This document shows positions 48,272 to 58,799 of a stretch of DNA of 64,000 nt, in pieces (positions within the stretch are counted from its first letter, which is position 1; each line of letters starts with the position of its first letter). Under the pieces are notes generated by a model. The model was not told the DNA's origin, searched no databases, and was given only the letters and a program-made list of their open reading frames with translations. A program made the translations under genes and the position numbers. The DNA comes from Pocillopora verrucosa. Lineage: Eukaryota; Cnidaria; Anthozoa; Scleractinia; Pocilloporidae. The stretch spans positions 23,441,936-23,505,935 of the forward strand of contig NC_089315.1 in NCBI RefSeq assembly GCF_036669915.1. Reading direction: 5' to 3'.

Positions 48272-50040
48272 ACCTGTGGTGGCCCAGTCATAAAATGCCT
48301 TTGTTTTTTTGTCGTCTTTTTTTTTCCTCCGCCACAAAAAGGAAAAATTGCGCAATAGTACCCAGAGGTCACTGGGCCCTCAACACCAAAATAGAGTTCA
48401 ATTTTAATGCGCTATATAAGAACTTATTATTAAAATTAAATTAAACTAACTGTGATCCAATGAGGTGTTCACACGCTGATCATGCGTGTTATCTTGATGA
48501 TGATTGACGTTGTCATGCACGGACTGGGCCGGGTCACATGACGAACCACGAGATTTTTGCTTATAGAACTCTTTTCTCAGTCGTTTTGTATTTCAACGTA
48601 TTTGGATTATAGCGCAAACGCTCAAAATACTTACAGACGCATACACAAGTCATATTGTTTGCGGCCAATCCACACTAAAAGATGCTACTGAGCGGTAATT
48701 TTGGAACGGATTGAGCCGCGAACGCTTGAAAGCCATGAAAGCCTTGAATGCCTTGTATGCCAAGTATGCTAACGTCTTAGTTGAAAAACGAACACTTGTT
48801 GTAAAACGCAAAATCTGAAATCTGAAACCAAACTGCATATACTCTATACAATCTATTGAACAACACGAATACCGTGAGACTGAAGAACAAAACTCTAATG
48901 GATACAAACTGCTTGTGAAGAAAGACGCCATGTTGGATTCACTTGATGCCAGGGAACGTAGCTACGATAACAGTGCGAATGGTATTAATTTCACGATCGG
49001 AAAGGTGAATCTTATGTTTGTTTTCATTGTAGTTGTATGGATATTCTTTTTAAATAAATACATGATCCAAAATCCTGTAAAAATAATGTTATTATGCTAA
49101 GTATTGTTCACGCAATTGTCTTGTCACAGGCGGCCCAAGCTCGCGCCTCGAGAAAAAGCCGAAGATTAATGCATTAACGCGTCACGCGCTGTGTGACTCG
49201 GTGTTAAGTTACGAGAGGAACCGTTGAAAATTTGAACGCGTTATAAGGAATAGTATAGAGAACGAAATATGATTGATTTACATCGATAAAAATTTCGAAA
49301 TATGAAAATTTTTCTCGTAAAATCAATAAAACTTACTCATACCCGGTGTATCCGATGTAGTTTCTGGCGATTTCTGCCGTTTTAAGCTTGCTTTACCATT
49401 ACTGTTATTTACGTCATCTACTTTTATTACGTTGGTAAAATCTGTACAGACATCACACGCGCGCAAAGTAAGAAGACTATATTGAAGGCTTGAAATTATA
49501 TTACCATCGATTTTCATCAAGAAATGGGCCAGGAATTTTCCACAATAGTGCAAATAATCGTGAAGGCTGATCGCGGAAAGGCGATTGCGTGACGCTCGGT
49601 GACTATAAGATGACATGATATTATACGACAGACGTAAAAACTCTTCAGATTCTCAGTCTGCATTTTGTACCCACTCTGAAGTCTGCAGTCTATATTTTGT
49701 ATCCGGTCTGTAGTCTGCTGTCTGTATTTTGTACTAACAGGTATCCGTGGCACCAATACAGTTTATTTTTGGTTACAGTTATTCGCAAAACACACATAAT
49801 CTACCACAAAATACTTGTGTGTGAGGTAATTCGACATTTTCGTTCTTTTACGCGCTAATACTCTTCTTCCCTTTTGTAAGAATGTAGACCGCTTACAATG
49901 TTTCAAGTAATTAACCCACCCTACAAAAAATAACTCTCGCATGCATAGCATGCCTATGTTTTGAAATAGGTGTATGCCCTTGGCCGGACTTGAGCTCACT
50001 ATTTCAGTATACTAGTCCGACACCCGTAGTATCACTACAC
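48272..50040. other. Non-unit DNA inserted in the GPCR3 3' flank
   Basis: The flank is continuous in unit 2 (38965-39030), but in unit 3 it stops after GAAGAATTTTTA (about 48271) and resumes at about 54594. This first 1.8 kb of the interruption is not part of the LINE. A minus-strand open stretch at 49616-49323 with a donor-like end (CCGG then GTATGAGT) is the only exon-like feature, and is unrecognised. A minisatellite and a tRNA-like end are listed separately. Confidence 0.6.
49645..49745 (+). repeat. Minisatellite of about 32-36 bp, three units
   Basis: The units share CAGTCT or TGTCTG followed by ATTTTGTA: CAGTCTGCATTTTGTACCCA, CAGTCTATATTTTGTATCCG and CTGTCTGTATTTTGTACTAA. Confidence 0.75.
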
Positions 50041-50323
50041 TTATTCAATTCAATTCAATTCAATTTTATTTGTTAGCAATACAATATTATCACAGTCCTA
50101 GGTGACCCGCAATTAGCAAGCTATTCTAGGCGGGCCACCCTTCTAAAACAAGTGCTGTCTCTGCTAAGGATCACATACCGATACAATTAAACAAAGATAA
50201 TCATTAATAAAAATACAATTGTTAAATAAAATAAAATAAAATTAAGTCCGTTGAATAATTAAATAATCAATTGCAAAGTTATCAAGATATATAATACAAT
50301 TGAAACAAGACTTAAACGAAGAG

Positions 50324-53300
50324 TTACTTTATCAAGAGATATTTACAAATTTCTGAGCAGCGTATATCAACATTCATCTCCTCATTTTCCAAAAGTTTTA
50401 ACAGGCGATTTTTAAGTTCACGCTTAAACGGGGTTCTGTTTTTAATACGAAGTTCTTTTGGGATGCTATTCCACAATCTTACACCTATTCTAGCAAAAGA
50501 AAATAAAAGTTGGTTAGTTCTAGACGCTTTAACGTACAGATTAGCCGTTGCTGAGAATCTTGTGAAATGGTGATGAACCTGCTCGGAGTGGATAAAGAGC
50601 ATAGAAATATTAGACGGGGCACGGTGATTATCAATGTCATGCATCAAAGAGGAAACCAAATGAGAATAGAGCATAGTTATTGGTAAGATTCTGGAGTTAA
50701 CAAATAGCGGGGCACTATGAGATTTGCTATCCGCAAAATACATTAGTCGTAGAGCACGTTTTTGTAAAATGAGAACCTTATTTAAATGAGTGTTAGCAGC
50801 TTGTCCCCAGGCAATAAGACCATAAGAGATATAGGGTTCAATTAAGGAGCGGTAGATGTTAAGAAGTGTGGCAAATGGGACAAGATGTCTTAACCTGGCA
50901 ATTATACCAATTCCTTTACTAACTTTAGATGAGATATAATCAATATGATACTTCCAAGAGAGGTTATTATCTATCAGAATTCCTAGATATTTCACAAAAG
51001 TTTTTTGTTCTAGAGATACACTTTTTTTAAGATCGTTATTATAAATTTTCAAGTGAACTATGTAGTCCAATTTGCGTTGGTAAGGATGGAAAATAACAAA
51101 GTTAGATTTACTAGTGTTAAGAGAAAGTTTGTTTGCGTCCAACCAGTCACCCACTTTTGCGAGTTCATCATTAACAACTTTTTCAAGATCCTTAAGATCT
51201 TTGTTTGAATAAAGCAAGTTAGTATCGTCAGCAAATAGGTAAAACTCAAAAATCTGGGAGCAACGGTAAATGTCGTTAACATAAATCAAAAAGAGAAGGG
51301 GGCCAAGTACAGACCCTTGAGGGACACCACAAACTAACTCTTCTATATTCGACACGGTTGAACCAATTTGAGTCGACTGGTTCCTGTTCAACAAGTACGA
51401 AGAGAACCAGTTATTAATTATTCCTCTGACTCCATAATGATATAATTTGTGCAGTAAGATTGAGTGATCCACCGTATCAAAAGCCTTTTTTAGGTCAATA
51501 AAAATACCACAAGAGAATAACTTTGCATCAATATTAGTTTGAATTTTGCTTAAGATATCTAAAATTGCATGTTGGGTTGAACACTTGTCTCTAAATCCAT
51601 ATTGAGAAGTAAAAAAGATACCGTTTTTTTCGCAATGTGATTTAAGACGTTTAGCCATCAATTTCTCAAATAATCGATTGAAGACAGAAAGGAGGGAAAT
51701 TGGGCGGTAATTACATGGATCAGTTTCGTCTCCCGATTTGTAGATAGGAATTACTTTGGCATGCTTCAAAAGATGGGGATAAATACCCGTTGAGATAGAC
51801 TTATTCATCATGGCAGCTAAGAGTGGAGAAAGGATATGGCGCCCAGATTTTAGAAGATGAACCGGGCAAGAATATAGGCCATATACTTTATTACTGGGTA
51901 TAGCCAAGATTTCCAAGTCCACCTCGGATGGAACGACGGGATCAAAAAAGAAAGACTTAAAGTGATTAGTGCCGACAAGGTAGTCCTGGAAATTTATCCT
52001 GGAAGGTGATATATTGCGTGCAAGCCGCGGTCCAATAGACGCAAAGTACTGATTAAAGATATTGGTTATTTCAGACGGATTTTGTGTTACTCCAGAGTTG
52101 TTAGAGCGTTGAAGGGCTGATACTGTTTTTCTGTTACGCTGTCTGTTCAATAGTTCATTAATCCCCTCCCACGTTTTTTTAACATTTCTTAGATTTGTAG
52201 TGAAGTAAGCTTCATAATACAATCTTTTACTGAGACGAGAAAGACTAACAATTCTATTCCTATACAGCTTATATTTTGAGATATCTCCTGAATAAAAGAG
52301 TCTATTCTTTATTTTGATAGATTTACGTAGGCCCTTAGTTATCCACGGTTTGGAAAATTGTTTAGCCTTGCGCCTAGATAAAATTTTGAGAGGAGCGTGT
52401 TTATTAATGAGCTTGTTAAATTTATTGTAAAAGGAAGAAAAGCATTTGTCTACAGATCCATATGTCATTGAGTTATCCCAATCAGTATCCAAGACATCAT
52501 TAATAAAGCATTCTTCAGAGAAGTTGGAATAATCGCGAATTTTATGTTTAGCAGTAAAATTTTTTGGTATAAGACTGTGGATAAAACAAAATTGGGAGTA
52601 GTGATCACTAATGTCTGACACGATATTTCCACCTGAAATTTTATGATCAAATCTATTCAGAAATATATTATCAATGAGTGTGGCAGAATTATTGTAGACT
52701 CTAGTTGGTTTATCAATTACCGGGAAGAACGAATAACATTGTAAAGATAACAAAAAATTTTGGGAGTAATCGGAAATTTCAGATTTGAGGAGATCAATAT
52801 TGAAATCGCCCATAAGATAAACAACTTTATCAGAGGAGCTAAGTTTTTCTAAAGTAAAGTCAACATATTGGAGGAATTGTTCCGGATCATTATGCTGCCT
52901 ATAAATCACTCCACAAACGATATTTTTACTCTTTAGGGATTCAATTTCGATCCATAAAGCCTGAAAAGCGTCTTTAGATGTTCTCTCCAGAACCTTATAT
53001 TTCAAACAATTATTAATGTACATTCCAACACCACCACATGATAGAGGTGTTGGGACATATTCAAACTGATAGTTTGGTATGCAGGCATTGAAATCTAGCC
53101 CAGATGAATTTGTAATTTTTGTTTCAGTAATACCGATTACACTGAATTGGTAGTCAAGTTCATCTAAAAGATGGACTTGAAAATTATCAATGTTTTTCCG
53201 CAAACTTCTTACGTTAGTATGAAGCATAGAGAAAGGACATTGACTATCTGATTCCAACAAAGACTCTTTAAACATAGAAAAACTATAGGGTGAGAAATAT

Positions 53301-53542
53301 TTACATCTAATTTGTTGCATGCTTAAGTTTCTGTCGGGATTTAATGTTGATTCGGTATTTAAGCGAAACAAATCTAAATCATAAATACTATGAAGTTTGT
53401 CTAAGTACTTCTTGGTCGGTAAGTCACTGTTGAGAATGTTATTAAACTGTCCATGAGCTCTAATAATTTCAACATTCGCGTATGGAAGTTCGCTTAGGGT
53501 AGATTTAATTGTACAACGAACACGTTTCTTGCTAACACTCAT
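50324..53542 (-). CDS. LINE ORF2: AP-type endonuclease and reverse transcriptase, 1072 aa
   Basis: This is the replication enzyme of the LINE. The endonuclease (about residues 105-325) shows LHTNVRSLRKN, ITETKI, GGVGMYIN, YLMGDFNIDLL and a late SDHYSQF, so the catalytic set looks complete. A linker follows. The reverse transcriptase (about 600-850) shows NYRPISLLSVFNRLFEKL, SQYGFRDKCSTQHAI, IDLKKAFDTVDH, GVPQGSVLGPLLFLIYVND and FYLFADDTNLLYS with the catalytic DD. The C-terminal part has IGVRLWNSIPKELR, shared with CR1-type elements. There are no stops or frameshifts over 3.2 kb, so insertion was recent. The start may be a later Met. It has no bearing on host genes except by insertion. Confidence 0.93.
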   Translation of the reverse strand: MSVSKKRVRCTIKSTLSELPYANVEIIRAHGQFNNILNSDLPTKKYLDKLHSIYDLDLFRLNTESTLNPDRNLSMQQIRCKYFSPYSFSMFKESLLESDSQCPFSMLHTNVRSLRKNIDNFQVHLLDELDYQFSVIGITETKITNSSGLDFNACIPNYQFEYVPTPLSCGGVGMYINNCLKYKVLERTSKDAFQALWIEIESLKSKNIVCGVIYRQHNDPEQFLQYVDFTLEKLSSSDKVVYLMGDFNIDLLKSEISDYSQNFLLSLQCYSFFPVIDKPTRVYNNSATLIDNIFLNRFDHKISGGNIVSDISDHYSQFCFIHSLIPKNFTAKHKIRDYSNFSEECFINDVLDTDWDNSMTYGSVDKCFSSFYNKFNKLINKHAPLKILSRRKAKQFSKPWITKGLRKSIKIKNRLFYSGDISKYKLYRNRIVSLSRLSKRLYYEAYFTTNLRNVKKTWEGINELLNRQRNRKTVSALQRSNNSGVTQNPSEITNIFNQYFASIGPRLARNISPSRINFQDYLVGTNHFKSFFFDPVVPSEVDLEILAIPSNKVYGLYSCPVHLLKSGRHILSPLLAAMMNKSISTGIYPHLLKHAKVIPIYKSGDETDPCNYRPISLLSVFNRLFEKLMAKRLKSHCEKNGIFFTSQYGFRDKCSTQHAILDILSKIQTNIDAKLFSCGIFIDLKKAFDTVDHSILLHKLYHYGVRGIINNWFSSYLLNRNQSTQIGSTVSNIEELVCGVPQGSVLGPLLFLIYVNDIYRCSQIFEFYLFADDTNLLYSNKDLKDLEKVVNDELAKVGDWLDANKLSLNTSKSNFVIFHPYQRKLDYIVHLKIYNNDLKKSVSLEQKTFVKYLGILIDNNLSWKYHIDYISSKVSKGIGIIARLRHLVPFATLLNIYRSLIEPYISYGLIAWGQAANTHLNKVLILQKRALRLMYFADSKSHSAPLFVNSRILPITMLYSHLVSSLMHDIDNHRAPSNISMLFIHSEQVHHHFTRFSATANLYVKASRTNQLLFSFARIGVRLWNSIPKELRIKNRTPFKRELKNRLLKLLENEEMNVDIRCSEICKYLLIK

Positions 53543-53589
53543 ACTTATTATCTAAAAACAGACAAACAACTCTACATCAACATGAATAC

Positions 53590-54384
53590 TTAGCCTTCAC
53601 GTCCATTCGTTAATCGGTGCAGGTCCGTGATATCCTTAATCTTGATGGCTCGAGACGTGGTATCTTTACGAAGATAAACAAGCGATCCCTTCGACCAGCA
53701 ATACTGATAGTGAAACTGCTCCTTGAACCTCTTAGCTTCAAATAAAACCTTTTGCATCCTTGGCGTTAAATGGTCAAAAATTCTAACAGCGGAAAGGGAG
53801 GCATCGTCAGGTAAACCAACAGCAGATGGGGCAACTTTACTTGCATTTCTTTTATGATTCATGACATCATCTTTTGACAATCGTCTAATAAATCGGCAAA
53901 TGATTGGCCGCGGGCCGCCATTGTCATTGCTTCTCGTTGGGACTCGATGGGCTGTGTCAATGTCATGAATTGAGACAGCGGATCCAATTGCCTTAAATAA
54001 ACATTCACATAGCGCACTCGTAGAAGCCGAGGATTCATCTTGACTCAATTGAGGGACACCAACAATCTTAACATTATATTGATAACTGTACTCTTGAAAT
54101 TCATCGATGCTCCTGGAAACTCTGTTAACTTCAACAGCAATCTCATCAAGCATGGCACCTAAGCGATCAAGTTCTTTACCAGCAGAGACCCTGAATCGCT
54201 CAAAGTCATCATATTCTTTACTCATGAATTCTAAGCTTTGCTCTACTTCGTCATTAGTCGCTGCAGGTTTTTTTGACTGCTCCAGCAGCATCACCTTCAT
54301 CTTAGCAATCTCATCCGCCATGACAGACAGTTGATCTTTAAGCTTACTGTTCTCTCTCTTAAGGCTAGCAACAGACTCGGGCAT
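53590..54384 (-). CDS. LINE ORF1: coiled-coil nucleic-acid-binding protein
   Basis: This ORF1 of the same element is about 264 aa if started at MPESVASLK (54384). An earlier Met at 54450 would add a hydrophobic Phe-rich stretch that looks like leader sequence read by chance. Residues about 4-105 are strongly heptad-like (LKRENSKLKDQLSVMADEIA). The C-terminal half has YNVKIVGVPQ, DIDTAHRVPTR and RPIICRFIRR, as in CR1/L2 ORF1 proteins, which act as RNA-binding chaperones. It is intact. Confidence 0.85.
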   Translation of the reverse strand: MPESVASLKRENSKLKDQLSVMADEIAKMKVMLLEQSKKPAATNDEVEQSLEFMSKEYDDFERFRVSAGKELDRLGAMLDEIAVEVNRVSRSIDEFQEYSYQYNVKIVGVPQLSQDESSASTSALCECLFKAIGSAVSIHDIDTAHRVPTRSNDNGGPRPIICRFIRRLSKDDVMNHKRNASKVAPSAVGLPDDASLSAVRIFDHLTPRMQKVLFEAKRFKEQFHYQYCWSKGSLVYLRKDTTSRAIKIKDITDLHRLTNGREG

Positions 54385-54737
54385 TCTTGAATCTCTCAGA
54401 AAGCAAAAAAAGAAAAACGATCGTGAAAAAAGAAACGAAAAATTATCCAAAACGAAACGAAAAATTATCCAAACTTGATTAAGATTAGCGGAGCTCGTAA
54501 AGTAACGTCCGTCCTGACCAACTCACCGCTGACCACTTAATTCCAAGGATCCAGTACCATCCAGGTTTCCCAGTTACCCTGCTCACAGGGTCTAGTTAAT
54601 GTTTATCTCCCTTCCGCCTCGACTAGCTTCGCTATTTTGTGGCTAGGGATTTTTACATGTGTATTTCAATTATTAAGGAAAATAAATTTATCATAAGGTG
54701 TTTTAGTTGCCGAACCAATTGTCTGTAACAGACCTTG

Positions 54738-55745
54738 TTACTTAGATGTCACTGGGCCAAGTTCATGTTCTTCTTGTTCAATTTGTTGCTGTTTGCATGC
54801 GGAGAAAGTCATCGACGCAGAAGAAAAGATACGGCGAAACTCGCTCCTGAATGTAGAATTCATTCCTGCATATATGACGGGATTGACAGTGTTTGAAATG
54901 TAAAGAAAAAACATGCACAACAGTTCCAAATTTCTTGGCATATGTCTTACAAATGAAAAACGCCTTATTATGACTATAACCCAGAAAGGAATCCAACATG
55001 CCAAAAAGGTAAAAACAACAATGAATAGCGACCTGCTCAGTCGAATTTCTTGAATAGAAATGCCGCGGCGCGCGTCGTTCCTTCTGAGTCCCCTCAACGC
55101 AAGAGAAATCCCTGTCAGATGCTGACGAACAGCTTTCAGAATTCTCGAGTAACAAAAAGCTGTGACAACCAAAGGGATGACAAGAAAAATTGGTAAAACT
55201 ATTAGGTAGTGGATAAGCTTGGCTTTTTCCCCAAGGTGTTTGAGAGAACATAGCGCATAACCAGGCACAAACTCAAAGTCTTGCAATTTGGCCAGTTGCG
55301 GAATTGCGACGTAACAAGCCACAAACAACCAGACGAAAATCACCCATAAACGAGACTTTCTGGGTGAAAATATTTTCTGGTAGGTTGTGTTTGGTTTGCA
55401 TATACGAACATATCGGTTCACAGCTGTTAAACCCATGGTTGCCGATGAGACGTAGATCACGAAGCTACTCATGAAGGCGTGAAATTGGCAAATGGTTTCT
55501 CCAAACGACCATTTTCCTGTGAACAGTATTGTTTCACTGAGAGGCATCACAAAGACAGCGGAGAGCAAGTCGCTCACAGCCAATGCTATGATGTAAAGAT
55601 TAGTGGGGGTGCGTAATCTTGGATTTCTGTAAACAGATAAGCATACGATGATATTTCCTGCCAGTGAGAGGAGGTTTAAAATGACCAAAGAGGAGCCTTC
55701 TAAGATAACCAGTGCTAAACTTCTTGATGCAAGATCGTCGGCCAT
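54738..55745 (-). CDS. GPCR3: intronless class A receptor, 335 aa
   Basis: This full-length member of the array has the same landmarks as GPCR1: AGN, LAVSD, the TM3-ECL2 cysteine pair, NRY, CWIPFW, NPVIYAG, and tail ELGPVTSK. It differs by a two-residue insertion (Arg-Gly) in intracellular loop 3, caused by 6 extra GC-rich bases near 55063, and by several TM5/ECL2 changes (GEKAKLIHYLIVLPIFLV). It shares PQLAKLQDF with GPCR2, while GPCR1 and GPCR4 have PKLAKLQDF. The ATG has the same AAGATGGCC context. The 3' flank is interrupted by the LINE about 0.14 kb after the stop, which may affect its 3' end. Confidence 0.93.
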   Translation of the reverse strand: MADDLASRSLALVILEGSSLVILNLLSLAGNIIVCLSVYRNPRLRTPTNLYIIALAVSDLLSAVFVMPLSETILFTGKWSFGETICQFHAFMSSFVIYVSSATMGLTAVNRYVRICKPNTTYQKIFSPRKSRLWVIFVWLFVACYVAIPQLAKLQDFEFVPGYALCSLKHLGEKAKLIHYLIVLPIFLVIPLVVTAFCYSRILKAVRQHLTGISLALRGLRRNDARRGISIQEIRLSRSLFIVVFTFLACWIPFWVIVIIRRFSFVRHMPRNLELLCMFFLYISNTVNPVIYAGMNSTFRSEFRRIFSSASMTFSACKQQQIEQEEHELGPVTSK

Positions 55746-56057
55746 CTTAGGTAACTGCGCTTCCTTGTCTCAGTTGTAGCTAACAGTGAACACAACGAGA
55801 CTCTCGCTAAAAATCCAGTCAAAATGCTGAGATATGGCCCGAAATACTATTGTTACCCATCGTCCAATATTTCCATAAAAAGAAACCGCAAAACCTTATC
55901 TTATCTTAAAATCTTAGACTCGAGAGAAAGAAAAGGCAATGACCTTACAAAAAGCAAAAACAGCTCTTTTTGATTCATAAAACCGATATTCGCTTTGGAT
56001 ATCATGACAAAATCCCAAATATGGGCATGGTAAGGAGTGCTTGTCGAAATAAGGTCT
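55746..56057. other. GPCR3 5' flank, conserved among units
   Basis: This matches GPCR1 29639-29966 and GPCR4 63719-64000, with shared blocks CTTCCTTGTCTCAGTT, AACCGATATTCG and GATATCATGACAAAATCC. It probably holds the receptor promoter. No gene is seen. Confidence 0.65.
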
Positions 56058-57432
56058 TTTATTGTTTTTTTAGAGGGCACGGTAACGAATCTTGCAATCT
56101 GATTGGTTCTTTACCCGGTCAGTATTTTCCTATCTCTGCCCACGGGCCACGGTAACGCTTTCGTGAGTCGCCGAGTACATCCCAACTTTCGTTGTCATTT
56201 TTCATAAATATACCTCGTTTTCCGGCTGGGCAGTATTTTTAAGCAAACACGTCGGTCACTACCTCAAGCCGATAAATAACTTATGAATCCTCCCTTTTCT
56301 CTCTATCAAATCACTTTGGTTGACAGAAAAATATTGGTTTCAGAATAAATTTGTATAAACAATAGTGTCATTACGTTGGTTGACAAGCGGCCTAAAAACT
56401 GTCTGCAATTAATTTTAATCGTTCACAAAAAGTACCCAGAAAGTTGAAACGTGAGGTATTTGGTTACAGTTAAACTGAACGATGGAACTTTCATTCATTT
56501 AATATCTGAATTTTCTCGAGCAATTTGTTCATAGTAAAAAAAAAGCGAGCGAAGTTTTAATTTAAGTTCTACAACAAATATACGCTCCTGGTGAGTCTTT
56601 CCAATTCCGTTCAATTTGGACATTTGTACCTTAACTTGGACAACAGAAATTGAAGGAATTGAGAAAAGGCTGCATTAAATTCCCTTGTGTCTCGTTGGAG
56701 TGTGCCGTTCGAATTTAGTTTTTGTGAAGGAAAGATCAGAGTTAAACACGCCATTACAGCAAACAAACGAGCAAACTCCCACAACTTCAAAATAAAAAAT
56801 TGAATTTACTCACAATTATTTTCCTCGCCGTTTACTTAATGAACAGAGGTAAATCTTCGTACATGAATGAATGGTCGATGAGAGTAAATAATACTTTCCG
56901 TTAGATCATTAACTGATTTTTAAGAAAACATTGTCGTGACAGTCCTTGCCAAACTAGTTCTGTTGGTTTTCAAATGTTCCTACGAGTTTTTTTTCTTGCG
57001 CGCTCTCGAATTGACAGGTGTCAGATTGTGACAGATACTTGTAAAAATAATGTTTCAAAGTTTGTTTGGAAGCCTTTTAAATCACCTTTATCGTTACGGA
57101 AATGAAAATGTTTCGCTGAGGCATCTCTCTTAAATTTGCATCACCTCTATTTTAACTACCATTTACCCACTCAAAAATTGTTCAGTTTATGGAAGATCTT
57201 GCCGTATTTACGGCCATAAGTCATTCGGGTTCTTTCGGAAAGAATTTCGTCAAGTTTAAAAACAATAAATATGTTATTTACCGGCTAAGGGTCGGTCCGT
57301 ATGGTGAAAAACTGTGACCTCGGTCTTGAAAATGCTGCCCTCGGCCTACGGCCTCGGGCAGTATTTTCAAGACCTCGGTCACAGTTTTTCACCATACGGA
57401 CCTCCCAGCCGGCAAATAACATATATATATAA
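56058..57432. mobile_element. 1.37-kb insertion in the GPCR3 upstream region
   Basis: In unit 1 the flank reads AAGGTCTAATAAAAACAGG without interruption (about 29961-29979). In unit 3 AAGGTCT (56051) and CAGGAAATATCTG (57434) are separated by about 1.37 kb. There is no long ORF. The right end is a long hairpin (57269-57424) next to an AT dinucleotide run. It is likely a non-autonomous element of unknown class. Confidence 0.7.
57269..57424. repeat. Long hairpin with arms of about 70 bp
   Basis: The left arm (ATATGTTATTTACCGGCT, then GTCCGTATGGTGAAAAACTG) pairs with the right arm (ACAGTTTTTCACCATACGGA, then GCCGGCAAATAACATAT) around CGGCCTACGGCC. Only a few mismatches are seen. Confidence 0.9.
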
Positions 57433-57945
57433 GCAGGAAATATCTGCCTCTTGCTAAAATTAGTAAATCTTGGAATAACTTTGGCTGAGGCGCTCTTGAA
57501 CTTCAGTCCTGTTTTCTGGTTTAGTTGTGTTTACTCCCATTTATATTTAGAAACTTTTTCTGCTGTAAATATCTTAAATTAAAGTAATGAAATTTAATTT
57601 AAAGAATGTGTTCATGACTGTTTGTATTTTAAACTGCAAAGCGTGGCAAATTGCTAAATGATATCGCTCTCGAGGCTATAAGCGCTGGTTTCTATTCAAG
57701 TTGTGCAACAAGGCAAGTTGTGCTATTAGCCAAACGTGACTGAAATGAAATGTAGACCGAGAGACTTCTCAAGTGTTTCAGGTCTCTAAACTGAAGCGTT
57801 TAAAATAAAAAGCGACCAATTTCCATCAGTATTTTTGAGCTTTTAGTAAATCGTAACTCAGACATTATTTAAGAATCAGTATTATGGACTGAAAGATAAT
57901 AAGTCAGGAACACAACTTTAGTAGTTATAAAAGTGGAAAAGTCAG

Positions 57946-58010
57946 CCCCAGACTGGACTTGAACCCATAATAGTCGGGCAATACTTTTGCAACTGAGATA
58001 GTGAAACAAC
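57946..58010 (-). repeat. tRNA-like SINE remnant, unit 3
   Basis: This is the paralogue of 30506-30570. The B-box-like GGGTTCAAGTCC is better preserved here, with the A-box-like ATCTCAGTTGCAAAA upstream of it on the minus strand. Confidence 0.55.
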
Positions 58011-58799
58011 TATGAGGAAATGATCTGTGTATCTCAGTTTTCGCAATACGCCCGTGAAGGGCGAATACAGCAGAAGTGAATCAATCGATATCATATATTT
58101 CAATTGCGGAATAAAAATGCTCTTAGACAGATACCATTTAGTTGAAGCTAGAAACAAAATCGAAGTAGTTGTGAAAATGAAGGCGGAAATACCATTCAGG
58201 CTTGGACAGATTTCGAACAAACGACCCTCGGGCGATGTCGACGGTGTGATATAACCAAGAGCTGACAAGCCAGCTGGGAGCTTGTCACGATAATAACTCT
58301 TTATTTCTTTTTACGAAAGATTTTGGGGATGTTTTAATTTTTTTTTCTCTCATGGAGTTTTTACAATCCGAAGCAACATCATGATCACTCGAGCAAAACT
58401 GTGAGACGTATTCACAATTACAATTTGAGGCGGTACATCTGCTATTAGTGATACAATTTTCTGATAATAATCTTGATGAGTGACCATGGTAAAGAGCAAG
58501 TACTCAACTTTCCATTTGACTGGAAAGAAAGCCTCTATTTTTATTTTATTATTTTTTTCTTTTTTCCTTATTCGTTGTATAACAAGAAGAAAAGTGAGAT
58601 AGTTTGCCCCGCAAATAGCTGCAAAGCTAATCGTGGCGGGGCAAAACAAGTTCATGAATAAGTGACATAGATTATCTAATATCTAAAGACAAGGAGTCAC
58701 GGACTCTTAAATGGTAGCACAGAAAAAGAAAAGCAAACATTTAGACCCTTAGCAAGTGTTTCTGCGTACCTACTTTTTTAATAATCATAAGGATCTGAA

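Larger units (their letters stand above)
50041..54594 (-). mobile_element. CR1/L2-like LINE with both ORFs open
   Basis: This is a non-LTR retrotransposon in minus orientation. Order from its 5' end: a short leader with a 22-bp direct repeat (54424-54470, containing AACGAAAAATTATCCAA), ORF1, a 47-bp gap, ORF2, and a 3' UTR of about 280 bp ending at 50043-50066 in ATTGA-type short tandem repeats instead of poly-A. That tail, the endonuclease-RT order and the ORF1 type suit the CR1/L2 group. The 5' limit is set by where GPCR3 flank homology resumes, so part of 54475-54594 may not belong to the element. No clear target-site duplication is seen. Confidence 0.88.
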
